A DNA stretch of 6,559 bases from an uncultured Saprospiraceae bacterium (GCA_937894165.1 CALCSX010000312.1:1-6559), one strand, 5' to 3'; positions 1-6,404 are shown, counted from the stretch's first letter. Numbers and translations: made by a program. Notes: a model not told the origin generated them from the letters alone.

Positions 1-26
1 CAACCTCAATATATAAAAGTGAAATT

Positions 27-1367
27 ATGGCTATTGCAATAAAAGATCCGAGGGCTGAAGCAATGCAAAGGTTTTTGAGTCTATTCAGATTATATGAAAG
101 TGGTCTGAATGGACAGCGATCTTCTTCCTTGCACAGTGTGCGGAGATCTGCTGCCGACCGTATGCAGGAATTAGAATTCCCGGGTATAAAATCGGAGGAC
201 TGGAAATATACCAGTACGAGCAGGTTAATAGCACCTCATTATGATGTTTCGGGGCAAAATCAAGTCACCATAGAGAAAGTTTCTTCCTTTTCATATAATG
301 ATATCGATGCTTACAGATTAGTTTATGTAAATGGTGTTTTGTCAGCTGATTTGAGCAATATTGAGAGTTTGACTACCGGTGTTTCATTAATGAGTTTAGA
401 GCAAGCTTTTGCAGATGGTAAGTATGAGTCGAAATGTAGAATTATATTAGAAAAACTACTTAAGGATGCTCCTGATGCATTTCTTCCGATGAATATTGCT
501 TTTGCCGGCAAGGGTTTATTCATCCATGTGGATAAACAAGTAAAAGTGGATAAACCTATTCATATTTTGCATATAAACTCCGGAGAAAGTGCAGGCTTGA
601 GCGCTCCGGTACAATTGTTTTATACTGAACAGGATAGTGAACTTACGGTATTTGAGAGCTTTCATAATGCAAATGATGATAGTACAGTATCAAAGTTTAC
701 CACTTGTTTGAATTATTTTAGCTTAGAGGCCAACTCTAATTTGAAATATTACAAGAATCAAGAGCTTGGCAATCTGGATTTTATGGTTCATCAATCTTTT
801 GTGGATCAACATAGAGATTCTGTTTTCACTGCCTTTACCGCAGATTTAGGCGGGAGGATTGTTCGGAATAATATGAGTGCAGTGCATTTGGAAAAGAATG
901 TTTTGACCAATTTATATGGGGTGTTCTTGCTAAATGATGAGCAGCATGTGGATAATCAGACTTTTGTCGATCACGCCATGCCTCATTGCTTGAGTAATGA
1001 ATTATACAAGGGCATTCTGGATGGGAAATCCAGAGGCGTATTTAATGGTAAGGTCATGGTGCGACCGGATGCTCAGAAGATCAATGCTTTTCAGCAAAAT
1101 AATATACTTATCCTTTCTGACAATGCAAGGATGGATAGCAAACCACAGTTAGAGATTTTTGCTGATGATGTCAAATGTAGTCATGGTGCTACAATAGGTC
1201 AAATGGATGAAAGTGCTGTATTCTATCTTCGAAGCAGAGGATTGAATGAGTCTGAAGCGAGAGGCTTACTTCAATTGGCCTTTGTTCAGGAAGTAACTAA
1301 TTTTATTGAAAATGAGTCTATCAAAGCTCAGATGGAAATGCGAATAAGAAGTAAATTCAAGAAATAA
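27..1367 (+). CDS. sufD: SufD, Fe-S cluster assembly scaffold subunit
   Basis: SufD pairs with SufB and the ATPase SufC in the cytoplasmic SufBC2D complex, where new iron-sulfur clusters are built. The 446-residue protein has the SufB/SufD family layout: an N-terminal helical part with the motif KSEDWKYTS (residues 55-63), a central beta-helix region (about 150-360), and the conserved C-terminal core around residues 357-405. That core contains DDVKCSHGATIGQ (380-392). His386 in CSHG aligns with E. coli SufD His360, a residue needed for cluster assembly. The features FYLRSRG (399-405) and a C-terminal helical tail also fit. It is assigned to SufD rather than SufB by its length and its position directly before sufS. 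ATG 27 is the only usual start codon in this frame within the window; the frame stays open to base 1, so an upstream start cannot be fully excluded. The first gene visible of the suf operon. Confidence 0.96.
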   Translation: MAIAIKDPRAEAMQRFLSLFRLYESGLNGQRSSSLHSVRRSAADRMQELEFPGIKSEDWKYTSTSRLIAPHYDVSGQNQVTIEKVSSFSYNDIDAYRLVYVNGVLSADLSNIESLTTGVSLMSLEQAFADGKYESKCRIILEKLLKDAPDAFLPMNIAFAGKGLFIHVDKQVKVDKPIHILHINSGESAGLSAPVQLFYTEQDSELTVFESFHNANDDSTVSKFTTCLNYFSLEANSNLKYYKNQELGNLDFMVHQSFVDQHRDSVFTAFTADLGGRIVRNNMSAVHLEKNVLTNLYGVFLLNDEQHVDNQTFVDHAMPHCLSNELYKGILDGKSRGVFNGKVMVRPDAQKINAFQQNNILILSDNARMDSKPQLEIFADDVKCSHGATIGQMDESAVFYLRSRGLNESEARGLLQLAFVQEVTNFIENESIKAQMEMRIRSKFKK

Positions 1368-1397
1368 TCTGATCTATTTTAGAATTAAAGGCTGGAA

Positions 1398-2639
1398 ATG
1401 GAAGCAATAGATAAAGTGAAAAAATTGGATATCGAGGCGATAAGGACACAATTTCCTATTCTATCTACCATGATGAATGGTAAGCCTTTGGTGTTTTTAG
1501 ATAGTGCCGCCTCTAGTCAAAAGCCATTGTCTGTTATTAATACTATTTCGGATTATTATTTATACTCTCACGCCAATGTGCACAGAGGTGTGTACCAGCT
1601 CAGCCAGAAAGCCACCGAATTATTTGAGTTGACACGAACCAAAGTAAGAGAATTTATCAATGCCCCATCTGAGCGGGAGGTAATTTTTGTTCGGGGCACT
1701 ACGGAGGGAATTAACTTAGTAGCTTCAAGTTTTGGCAAAAAATATATCCACCCTGGCGATGAAATTCTTATCAGTGCTATTGAGCATCACAGCAATATTG
1801 TGCCGTGGCAAATGATAGCCGAGGAGCGGGGAGCAACTGTAAAAGTAATCCCGGTTGATGAAAGAGGGGTTTTGGATATGGAGGAATATAAAAATTTGCT
1901 CAACAGCAATGTTAAGATAGTAGCAGTAAATCATGTATCAAATAGTCTGGGAACTATCAATCCGATAAAAGAAATGATATCATTGGCTCACGCTGCCGGC
2001 ATACCTGTACTGGTTGATGGCGCGCAGGCGGTTCCTCATATGAAAGTTGATGTGCAGGATCTAGATGCTGACTTCTACGCTTTCTCATCACATAAGATGT
2101 ATGGACCTACGGGGATGGGAATATTGTATGGAAAGGAGAAATGGTTGGAAGCTATTCCTCCATACCAAGGTGGTGGAGAGATGATTCGATCAGTAAGTTA
2201 TACCAATACGGTGTATAATGAATTGCCTTTTAAATTTGAGGCTGGTACTCCTAATATTGCTGACGCTATTGGTTTGACAGCTGCGATTGACTATATAAAC
2301 GAACTCGGTATTGAAAATATCGGGCAACACGAGAATGACTTGTTGGAGTACGCTCTGCAGTCCATGCGTGAGCTTGAAGGGATGCGATTTATAGGGACTG
2401 CACCTGAGAAAGCCGGGGTTATTTCCTTTTTAATTGAAGACACACATCCTTATGATATTGGTGCTTTGTTAGATAAACAAGGCATTGCGGTGCGAACCGG
2501 TCATCATTGCTGTCAGCCTTTGATGGATAGATTCGATATTCCAGGTACAGTGAGGGCTTCGTTTGGTGTTTATAATAATTATAGTGACATCGATACACTC
2601 GTAGCGGGTATTCAAAGGGCAAGTAAAATGTTAAGATAG
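1398..2639 (+). CDS. sufS: SufS, PLP-dependent cysteine desulfurase (SufS/CsdA type)
   Basis: SufS converts L-cysteine to L-alanine and holds the released sulfur as a persulfide, which SufE collects for cluster assembly. At 413 residues it has normal family length. Residues matching E. coli SufS with a constant offset of 7 are visible: His130 in EHHSNIVPW (PLP stacking), Asp207 and Gln210 in LVDGAQ, Lys233 in SSHKMYGP (Schiff base with PLP), Arg366, the active-site Cys371 in RTGHHCCQPLM, and Arg386 in VRASFG. The RTGHHC context is that of group II desulfurases, which depend on a sulfur acceptor such as SufE; the next gene encodes it. Cys371 is followed directly by a second cysteine, Cys372, where E. 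coli has alanine. It starts 30 bp after sufD. Confidence 0.97.
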   Translation: MEAIDKVKKLDIEAIRTQFPILSTMMNGKPLVFLDSAASSQKPLSVINTISDYYLYSHANVHRGVYQLSQKATELFELTRTKVREFINAPSEREVIFVRGTTEGINLVASSFGKKYIHPGDEILISAIEHHSNIVPWQMIAEERGATVKVIPVDERGVLDMEEYKNLLNSNVKIVAVNHVSNSLGTINPIKEMISLAHAAGIPVLVDGAQAVPHMKVDVQDLDADFYAFSSHKMYGPTGMGILYGKEKWLEAIPPYQGGGEMIRSVSYTNTVYNELPFKFEAGTPNIADAIGLTAAIDYINELGIENIGQHENDLLEYALQSMRELEGMRFIGTAPEKAGVISFLIEDTHPYDIGALLDKQGIAVRTGHHCCQPLMDRFDIPGTVRASFGVYNNYSDIDTLVAGIQRASKMLR

Positions 2640-2647
2640 AAATTTTT

Positions 2648-3070
2648 ATGATGACGATCAATAGTAGGCAGGACGAAATTATAGAGGAGTTTTCATTTTT
2701 TGATGACTGGATGGAGAAATATGAATATTTAATCTCTCTAGGAAAAAGTCTGCCTTTGATCGATGAAAAATATAAAGATGAGAGTCATTTAATCAAAGGA
2801 TGTCAAAGTCGCGTATGGCTTCATGCAGATGTTGATGGGAATGAAATTAATTTTACTGCGGATAGTGATGCTATAATTACAAAAGGAATTATTGCTCTTT
2901 TAGTAAGAGTTTTATCCGGAAATAATGCAGCAGACATAGCAAATGCAGAATTATATTTTATAGATAAGATAGGCTTAAAGGAGCATTTGTCTCCCACAAG
3001 GTCTAATGGTCTGCTAAGTATGGTTAAGCAAATGAAGATGTATGGATTAGCTCTAATGGCAAAGAACTAA
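2648..3070 (+). CDS. sufE: SufE, sulfur acceptor and activator of SufS
   Basis: SufE takes the persulfide from the SufS active site and passes it to the SufBCD scaffold, while also stimulating the desulfurase. The 140-residue protein matches the family over its whole length: QDEIIEEFSFFDDWMEKYEYLI (about residues 8-29) near the N terminus, the sulfur-accepting Cys52 in KGCQSRVW (50-57), SDAIITKGIIALLVRVLSG (73-91), and HLSPTRSNGL (103-112) near the C terminus. Two ATG codons stand in a row (2648 and 2651), and either could be used; the first is taken. The gap from sufS is 8 bp, which suggests translational coupling. Nothing unusual is seen in the key residues. Confidence 0.97.
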   Translation: MMTINSRQDEIIEEFSFFDDWMEKYEYLISLGKSLPLIDEKYKDESHLIKGCQSRVWLHADVDGNEINFTADSDAIITKGIIALLVRVLSGNNAADIANAELYFIDKIGLKEHLSPTRSNGLLSMVKQMKMYGLALMAKN

Positions 3071-3073
3071 GGT

Positions 3074-3385
3074 ATGGTGAAGATTGAAAGAGATAAAATA
3101 ATTGAGGCGATCAAAATGGTTTATGACCCAGAAATTCCTGTAGATGTTTGGGAACTCGGGTTGATTTACACGATTGATATAGATGAGAATAGCGGCGTAG
3201 TTAATGTGACGATGACTTTGACTTCACCTGCTTGCCCGGTTGCTGAATCATTGCCCATGGAGGTTCAAGAGAAAATTATAGCGGTAGAGGGTGTTAAGGA
3301 TGTTAATTTGCAGGTAGTTTTTGAGCCTACTTGGACTAAGAATATGATGAGTGAAGAGGCTAGATTTGCTTTGGATATGTTTTAG
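3074..3385 (+). CDS. sufT: SufT-like MIP18/DUF59 family Fe-S assembly factor
   Basis: This 103-residue protein is a single MIP18 (DUF59) domain. Members encoded in suf operons act as auxiliary factors in the maturation of Fe-S proteins, probably at the cluster transfer stage; the exact reaction is not settled. Visible family motifs are YDPEIPVDVWELGLIY (residues 17-32), the conserved cysteine motif LTSPACPVAESLP (49-61, Cys54), and EPTWTKNMMSEEAR near the C terminus (84-97). The gene starts 3 bp after the sufE stop, so the two are almost certainly co-translated. An alternative family name is PaaD-like protein, because the phenylacetate oxygenase accessory protein PaaD shares the domain. The suf neighbours and the short length without a C-terminal Cys-rich part argue against PaaD. 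Confidence 0.9.
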   Translation: MVKIERDKIIEAIKMVYDPEIPVDVWELGLIYTIDIDENSGVVNVTMTLTSPACPVAESLPMEVQEKIIAVEGVKDVNLQVVFEPTWTKNMMSEEARFALDMF

Positions 3386-3425
3386 AGAGTTTTATTTTAA
3401 TGAGAGTAATTAAAAAGCAGAAAAG

Positions 3426-3884
3426 ATGAAGATTAACTCAATTGATGAATATGGTTTACGTATTTTGATCCGTATAGCGAAGTCTAAAGTAGGAGAGGGC
3501 GTAAGTTTGAGTCAATTGAGCGAGGTTGAGGGTCTTTCCACGGCCTATGTTGCCAAGATAACTAGAGTACTTAAAGCGGGAGGATTGATTACCAGTAACA
3601 GAGGCAACAAGGGCGGCTATGAACTTTCGATGGATCCGGGTGAAATTACGGTCAAAATGGCCTTGAGAGCTTTGGGTGGGATGTTGTACGATACCAGTTT
3701 TTGCAATGGTCATTCCGGTGATCGAAAATTTTGTACTAACTCTATAGATTGTTCACTTAGATCGTTGTGGACTATGGTTCAGGATCAAGTAGATCAAATT
3801 CTAGAGAGAGTTACTATCGCTGATCTCCTCGGTGAAGAAAAAACTTCTGAAAATCGATTGCAACAAATTATTGCAACCATTTAA
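3426..3884 (+). CDS. Rrf2-family transcriptional regulator, possible Fe-S sensor
   Basis: The 152-residue protein has the Rrf2 winged-helix fold (same family as IscR, NsrR, RirA). The N terminus MKINSIDEYGLRILIRIAKS is typical. The helix-turn-helix and wing span about residues 26-67 and include the family motif NRGNKGGYELS (58-68). Three cysteines, Cys93, Cys103 and Cys109, sit where IscR binds its [2Fe-2S] cluster, in the pattern C-x9-C-x5-C, followed by SLRSLW. E. coli IscR has C-x5-C-x5-C, and its fourth ligand His107 is Arg112 here. Cluster binding is therefore likely but with different geometry or a different fourth ligand. The gene is the last of the suf operon, 40 bp after sufT. I infer that it controls the operon in response to Fe-S status; nitric oxide or redox sensing is also possible. 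Its operator is not visible and may lie upstream of sufB. No gene symbol is assigned because the subfamily is uncertain. Confidence 0.9.
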   Translation: MKINSIDEYGLRILIRIAKSKVGEGVSLSQLSEVEGLSTAYVAKITRVLKAGGLITSNRGNKGGYELSMDPGEITVKMALRALGGMLYDTSFCNGHSGDRKFCTNSIDCSLRSLWTMVQDQVDQILERVTIADLLGEEKTSENRLQQIIATI

Positions 3885-3900
3885 TTCCTGCTTCGCACAA

Positions 3901-3930
3901 TAGCTTCTTTTAGCGAGAGGCTAATTTTCT
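3901..3930 (+). terminator. Probable intrinsic terminator of the suf operon
   Basis: An 8-bp stem pairs TAGCTTCT (3901-3908) with AGAGGCTA (3916-3923), including one G-U pair, around a 7-base loop. The T-rich run ATTTTCT follows directly (3924-3930). It begins 16 bp after the Rrf2 stop codon. The stem is short and only moderately GC-rich, and the T-run is broken by a C, so it is a modest terminator by sequence. Confidence 0.55.
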
Positions 3931-4081
3931 CGTACTAATATTGATTGTAGTAATATTTATCATCTTAATATATTAAAAATAACTTGGAAAGGTTTTCTAT
4001 CGAGTTGCTTTTATATTGCAGTGTGTTTGCTTTTTCTGTAAAATTTAATTGTTAAGTAAGTACAATATAAATTAAATTTCG

Positions 4082-4124
4082 GGGTCAAAATCAGAATTAA
4101 TTAATCCATTAATTAATAAGACCC
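4082..4124. promoter_or_regulatory. Nested inverted repeat, candidate operator upstream of the Lrp-type gene
   Basis: Outer arms GGGTC (4082-4086) and GACCC (4120-4124) enclose two copies of ATTAATTAAT (4096-4105 and 4108-4117) separated by CC. Each copy is itself a perfect palindrome, so the element is also a direct repeat with 12-bp period, close to one helical turn. The outer arms lie at unequal distance (9 and 2 bases) from the inner block. It is 114 bp before the start of the Lrp/AsnC-type gene. Lrp-family proteins often bind AT-rich palindromes upstream of their own genes, so autoregulation is a reasonable inference. The inner repeat is low in complexity, so chance in AT-rich DNA is possible. 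Confidence 0.35.
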
Positions 4125-4211
4125 AAATAAGTGTACAAATTACATTTAGTATTAGTTACTTGAATTTTTATTTTATTATTTAAAATGTAGAATTAATTTG
4201 GAAAATTATTC

Positions 4212-4219
4212 TAATTTTG
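4212..4219 (+). promoter_or_regulatory. Possible Bacteroidota-type -7 promoter box
   Basis: TAATTTTG matches the Bacteroidota -7 consensus TAnnTTTG and ends 19 bp before the GTG start of the Lrp-type gene. No TTTG stands at the expected distance upstream; the nearest one (4197-4200) is only 11 bp away. The resulting 5' leader would be very short. This is a weak candidate. Confidence 0.25.
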
Positions 4220-4238
4220 GAAAAATAATTGCAAAAAA

Positions 4239-4685
4239 GTGATAGACGATTACGACAAAATCATATTAAACAGTCTCAGTAAAGATGCTCGAATGCCTCT
4301 AAAAGAAATAGGTATCAACTGCGGACTTTCTGCTACGGCTGTCCATCAACGTATTAGAAAGATGGAAGATAATGGCGTTATTAAAGGCGCTAAATTACTG
4401 GTAGACCCCAGTAAACTTGGCTTCACGACAATGGCTTTTATAGGTGTTTACCTGGAAAGAGCCGGAATGTACAAAGAAGTGAGTAGCAAATTGGAAGAGT
4501 TCGAAGAAGTAGTCGAATGCAGTTATACAACCGGTCAATATTCATTAATAACCAAGGTATATTGCACGGATAATATACACCTCATGAAATTATTGAGCAA
4601 TAAAATTCAGACTATTCCCGGTGTATCGAGGACAGATACCTTAATTTGTCTCGAACACAGCTTTGAAAAACCTCTTACCGTTTAA
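4239..4685 (+). CDS. Lrp/AsnC-family transcriptional regulator
   Basis: A 148-residue DNA-binding protein of the feast/famine (Lrp/AsnC) family. The N-terminal helix-turn-helix domain covers about residues 1-50, with DDYDKIILNSLSKDARMPL followed by the recognition helix in SATAVHQRIRKMEDNGVI (31-48). The C-terminal ligand-binding and oligomerisation (RAM) domain covers about 62-142, ending with IPGVSRTDTLICLEHSF. The loop TTGQYSL (97-103) is where many relatives have GxxD-type residues that shape the effector pocket. Family members respond to amino acids or related small molecules; neither the ligand nor the targets can be told from this sequence. The start is GTG: an in-frame TAA at 4212-4214 and no ATG between leave it as the first usable start, and the next ATG (codon 19) would cut into the DNA-binding domain. 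An A-rich tract precedes the start. The gene converges on yifB, sharing four bases. Confidence 0.93.
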   Translation: MIDDYDKIILNSLSKDARMPLKEIGINCGLSATAVHQRIRKMEDNGVIKGAKLLVDPSKLGFTTMAFIGVYLERAGMYKEVSSKLEEFEEVVECSYTTGQYSLITKVYCTDNIHLMKLLSNKIQTIPGVSRTDTLICLEHSFEKPLTV

Positions 4686-6238
4686 CTAGCCCAGTTATCC
4701 CTGTCCAAACTCCTGAAATGTATCGCTTCAGATAAATGGTGCAATTCTATATTTTGGCTTTCCTCCAAATCAGCTATAGTCCTGCTGACTTTTAATATTC
4801 TGTCAAATGCCCTGGCACTCAATTGCAATTTCTTCATTGCATTTTTAAGTAATGTATAGCCTTCGGGAGAGAGCTGACAAACTTCCTTGACCACCTTTCC
4901 AGGCATTTGCGCATTTGCGTAGATTCCATCGTATGACTTGTACCTTTCAGTTTGAATATTCCTGGCAAGAATTACGCGGGAGGCGATCAATTTACTATTC
5001 TCCTTGGACTCAACTGTTGAAGATAATTCTTCATAACTCACAGGTGTTACCTCAACATGAAGATCTATTCTATCCAAAAGAGGACCCGAAATTTTATTCA
5101 AATATCGCTTAACCACTCCGGGACCGCAGACACATTCCTTCTCCGGATGATTATAATATCCACAGGGACAAGGGTTCATTGAGGCTATCAACATAAAGCC
5201 CGCCGGGAAATCCACGGAAATTTTTGCCCTCGAAATGGTTACCCTCCGCTCCTCCATCGGCTGCCTCATCACCTCTAAAACAGATCGCTTGAACTCCGGC
5301 AACTCATCCAGAAAAAGCACGCCATTATGCGCCAGAGATATTTCTCCGGGATTGGGGTGTGAGCCGCCACCCACCAAAGCCACGTCGCTGATCGTGTGAT
5401 GTGGTGCTCTGAAAGGCCTAGTGCTGACAATGGCTGAATTTCCGTTTAGCACTCCTGCCACAGAATGTATTTTGGTAGTTTCTAATGCCTCTTCCAGTGA
5501 AAGTGGTGGCAAAATGGTGGACATTCTTCTCGCCAACATTGTTTTACCGGCTCCCGGTGGTCCGATCAATATTACATTATGACCACCTGCTGCCGCAATT
5601 TCTAGCGCTCTTTTAATGTTTTCCTGACCTTTTACATCAGAAAAGTCTACATCGTAAGAATTGAATTCACCATTCAAACTATCCTTGTGAATAAAAGGCG
5701 CTATTGGTGAATTAGCTTGCCCATTCATTATATCGATGGCTTCCTGGAGAGAACTAATGCCGTAGACATTCAAGCCCTCGACAATAGATGCCTCCTGCGC
5801 ATTCTCCAATGGCACAATCAAATTCTTAAATCCATCTTCCTTTGCTCTCAAAGCAATGGGTAGGGCGCCTTTTATAGGTCGTAAACTGCCGTCGAGGGAT
5901 AGTTCACCCATCATCATAAAGGATTGCAATAAATCCCTATCGATCTGATCTGAAGCTGCCAGAATAGCGATTGCAATGGGCAAATCGTAGGCACTTCCTT
6001 CCTTTCTAATATCGGCGGGAGCAAGGTTGACTACTATTTTTGTGCGAGGCATCCTGTAAAAGCTGCTGTTGATAGCAGACTCGATTCTTTGAAAACCTTC
6101 CTTCACGGCTGAATCCGGTAGTCCTACCATAAAATATAAGTTTGTGTTCGGTGCGGCAGTGCCCCATGCGTCCACTTCTACGTGTATTACACATGCATCT
6201 ACTCCAAAAACTGCGGCGGCGTATGTTTTTACCATCAT
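4682..6238 (-). CDS. yifB: YifB/ComM-type Mg-chelatase-like AAA+ ATPase
   Basis: The 518-residue protein has the three parts of the YifB/ComM family at full length. The N-terminal ChlI-like domain (about 20-140) carries VGLPDSAVKEGFQR (38-51), VNLAPADIRKEGSAYDLPIA (70-89) and GELSLDGSLRPIKGALPIAL (111-130). The AAA+ domain (about 195-395) has Walker A GPPGAGKT (226-233), Walker B VLFLDE (307-312), sensor Asn355 in SMNPCPCG, and Arg390 in LLDRIDLHVEV. Four cysteines, Cys357, Cys359, Cys369 and Cys371, form a cluster that might bind metal. The C-terminal domain includes LSARAFDRILKVSRTIADLE (473-492). Despite the name it is not a magnesium chelatase: in Gram-negative bacteria ComM is a hexameric helicase that promotes branch migration during natural transformation. 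That role is likely but unproven here. An in-frame TAG at 6242-6244 lies just upstream, so translation starts at ATG 6238 or the adjacent ATG 6235. Confidence 0.95.
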   Translation of the reverse strand: MMVKTYAAAVFGVDACVIHVEVDAWGTAAPNTNLYFMVGLPDSAVKEGFQRIESAINSSFYRMPRTKIVVNLAPADIRKEGSAYDLPIAIAILAASDQIDRDLLQSFMMMGELSLDGSLRPIKGALPIALRAKEDGFKNLIVPLENAQEASIVEGLNVYGISSLQEAIDIMNGQANSPIAPFIHKDSLNGEFNSYDVDFSDVKGQENIKRALEIAAAGGHNVILIGPPGAGKTMLARRMSTILPPLSLEEALETTKIHSVAGVLNGNSAIVSTRPFRAPHHTISDVALVGGGSHPNPGEISLAHNGVLFLDELPEFKRSVLEVMRQPMEERRVTISRAKISVDFPAGFMLIASMNPCPCGYYNHPEKECVCGPGVVKRYLNKISGPLLDRIDLHVEVTPVSYEELSSTVESKENSKLIASRVILARNIQTERYKSYDGIYANAQMPGKVVKEVCQLSPEGYTLLKNAMKKLQLSARAFDRILKVSRTIADLEESQNIELHHLSEAIHFRSLDRDNWAS

Positions 6239-6323
6239 AATCTACTTCTTTATTAATAGACGCACGAGTAGGGTAAATTCCATAAAAATTTAGTGACTTT
6301 TTTTCAAAATATTTTTTTGAAAT

Positions 6324-6335
6324 GTATAATTATAC
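6324..6335. promoter_or_regulatory. Perfect 12-bp palindrome upstream of yifB
   Basis: GTATAATTATAC reads the same on both strands and lies 86 bp upstream of the yifB start. Its position suits an operator for a dimeric regulator. It also contains TATAAT on both strands, which would be a -10 hexamer for a classical sigma-70, though Bacteroidota usually use a different consensus. It is flanked by CCC on the right, and a GGGTA (6271-6275) mirrors the TACCC at 6333-6337. AT-rich sequence makes such palindromes less rare, so the role is inference. Confidence 0.3.
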
Positions 6336-6353
6336 CCTAATCAGAGAGTTAAA

Positions 6354-6404
6354 ATGAGAAAAATTTTAGAATTTTTTCAATGGTTTTTAAGTTGGAATAA
6401 CTAA
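6354..6404 (+). CDS. Possible 16-residue hydrophobic peptide (speculative)
   Basis: An ATG at 6354 opens a 16-codon frame, MRKILEFFQWFLSWNN, ending in TAA. It has a basic start followed by an aromatic and aliphatic stretch with two tryptophans, resembling small membrane-active peptides in composition. A purine-rich AGAGAG lies 6 bp upstream, and the TATAAT-containing palindrome is 18 bp upstream. Frames this short arise often by chance in AT-rich DNA, and Phe, Leu, Lys and Asn codons are expected there. The tryptophans are the only mildly unusual point. I do not recognise it as a known family. Confidence 0.15.
   Translation: MRKILEFFQWFLSWNN

Larger units (their letters stand above)
1..3884 (+). 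other. 3' part of a suf (iron-sulfur cluster assembly) operon
   Basis: Five genes run in the same direction with gaps of 30, 8, 3 and 40 bp: sufD, sufS, sufE, a sufT-like gene and an Rrf2-type regulator. No terminator-like hairpin is seen between them, and one follows the last gene. This supports a single transcript, which is an inference. The scaffold partners sufB and sufC are expected upstream of base 1. Bases 1-26 are too few to identify the gene they come from. No A-type carrier gene (sufA) is present in the visible part. Confidence 0.8.
3885..4238. other. 354-bp AT-rich intergenic region between the Rrf2 and Lrp genes
   Basis: No coding sequence is supported here in either direction. 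Base composition is much more AT-rich than the flanking genes. It holds a terminator-like hairpin at the left end (3901-3930), a nested inverted repeat (4082-4124), and a weak promoter-like box (4212-4219) before the Lrp-type gene. The stretch 3933-4080 has scattered AATATT and TAATAT words but no convincing structure. It is long for a simple gap, so it probably contains the control region of the downstream regulator gene. Confidence 0.8.

Noticed and set aside
2419..2661. 80-codon minus-strand frame over the end of sufS and start of sufE
   Set aside because: It overlaps the catalytic Cys region of SufS and has no domain or plausible start context; it is a shadow frame.
3456..3713. 85-codon minus-strand frame inside the Rrf2 gene
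   Set aside because: The + strand frame has clear Rrf2 motifs across the same bases; the antisense frame has none.
4021..4051. TTTG (4026-4029) with TAATTG (4046-4051) as a Bacteroidota promoter
   Set aside because: The downstream box lacks two T residues of the consensus and the spacing is short, so it is not better than chance in this AT-rich DNA.
4915..5112. 65-codon + strand frame inside yifB
   Set aside because: It lies antisense within a strongly conserved yifB coding sequence and shows no recognisable protein features.
4682..6238. yifB product as a true magnesium chelatase subunit of chlorophyll synthesis
   Set aside because: The three-part YifB/ComM layout and full length match the ComM family; name similarity comes from shared domains only, and no tetrapyrrole genes are nearby.
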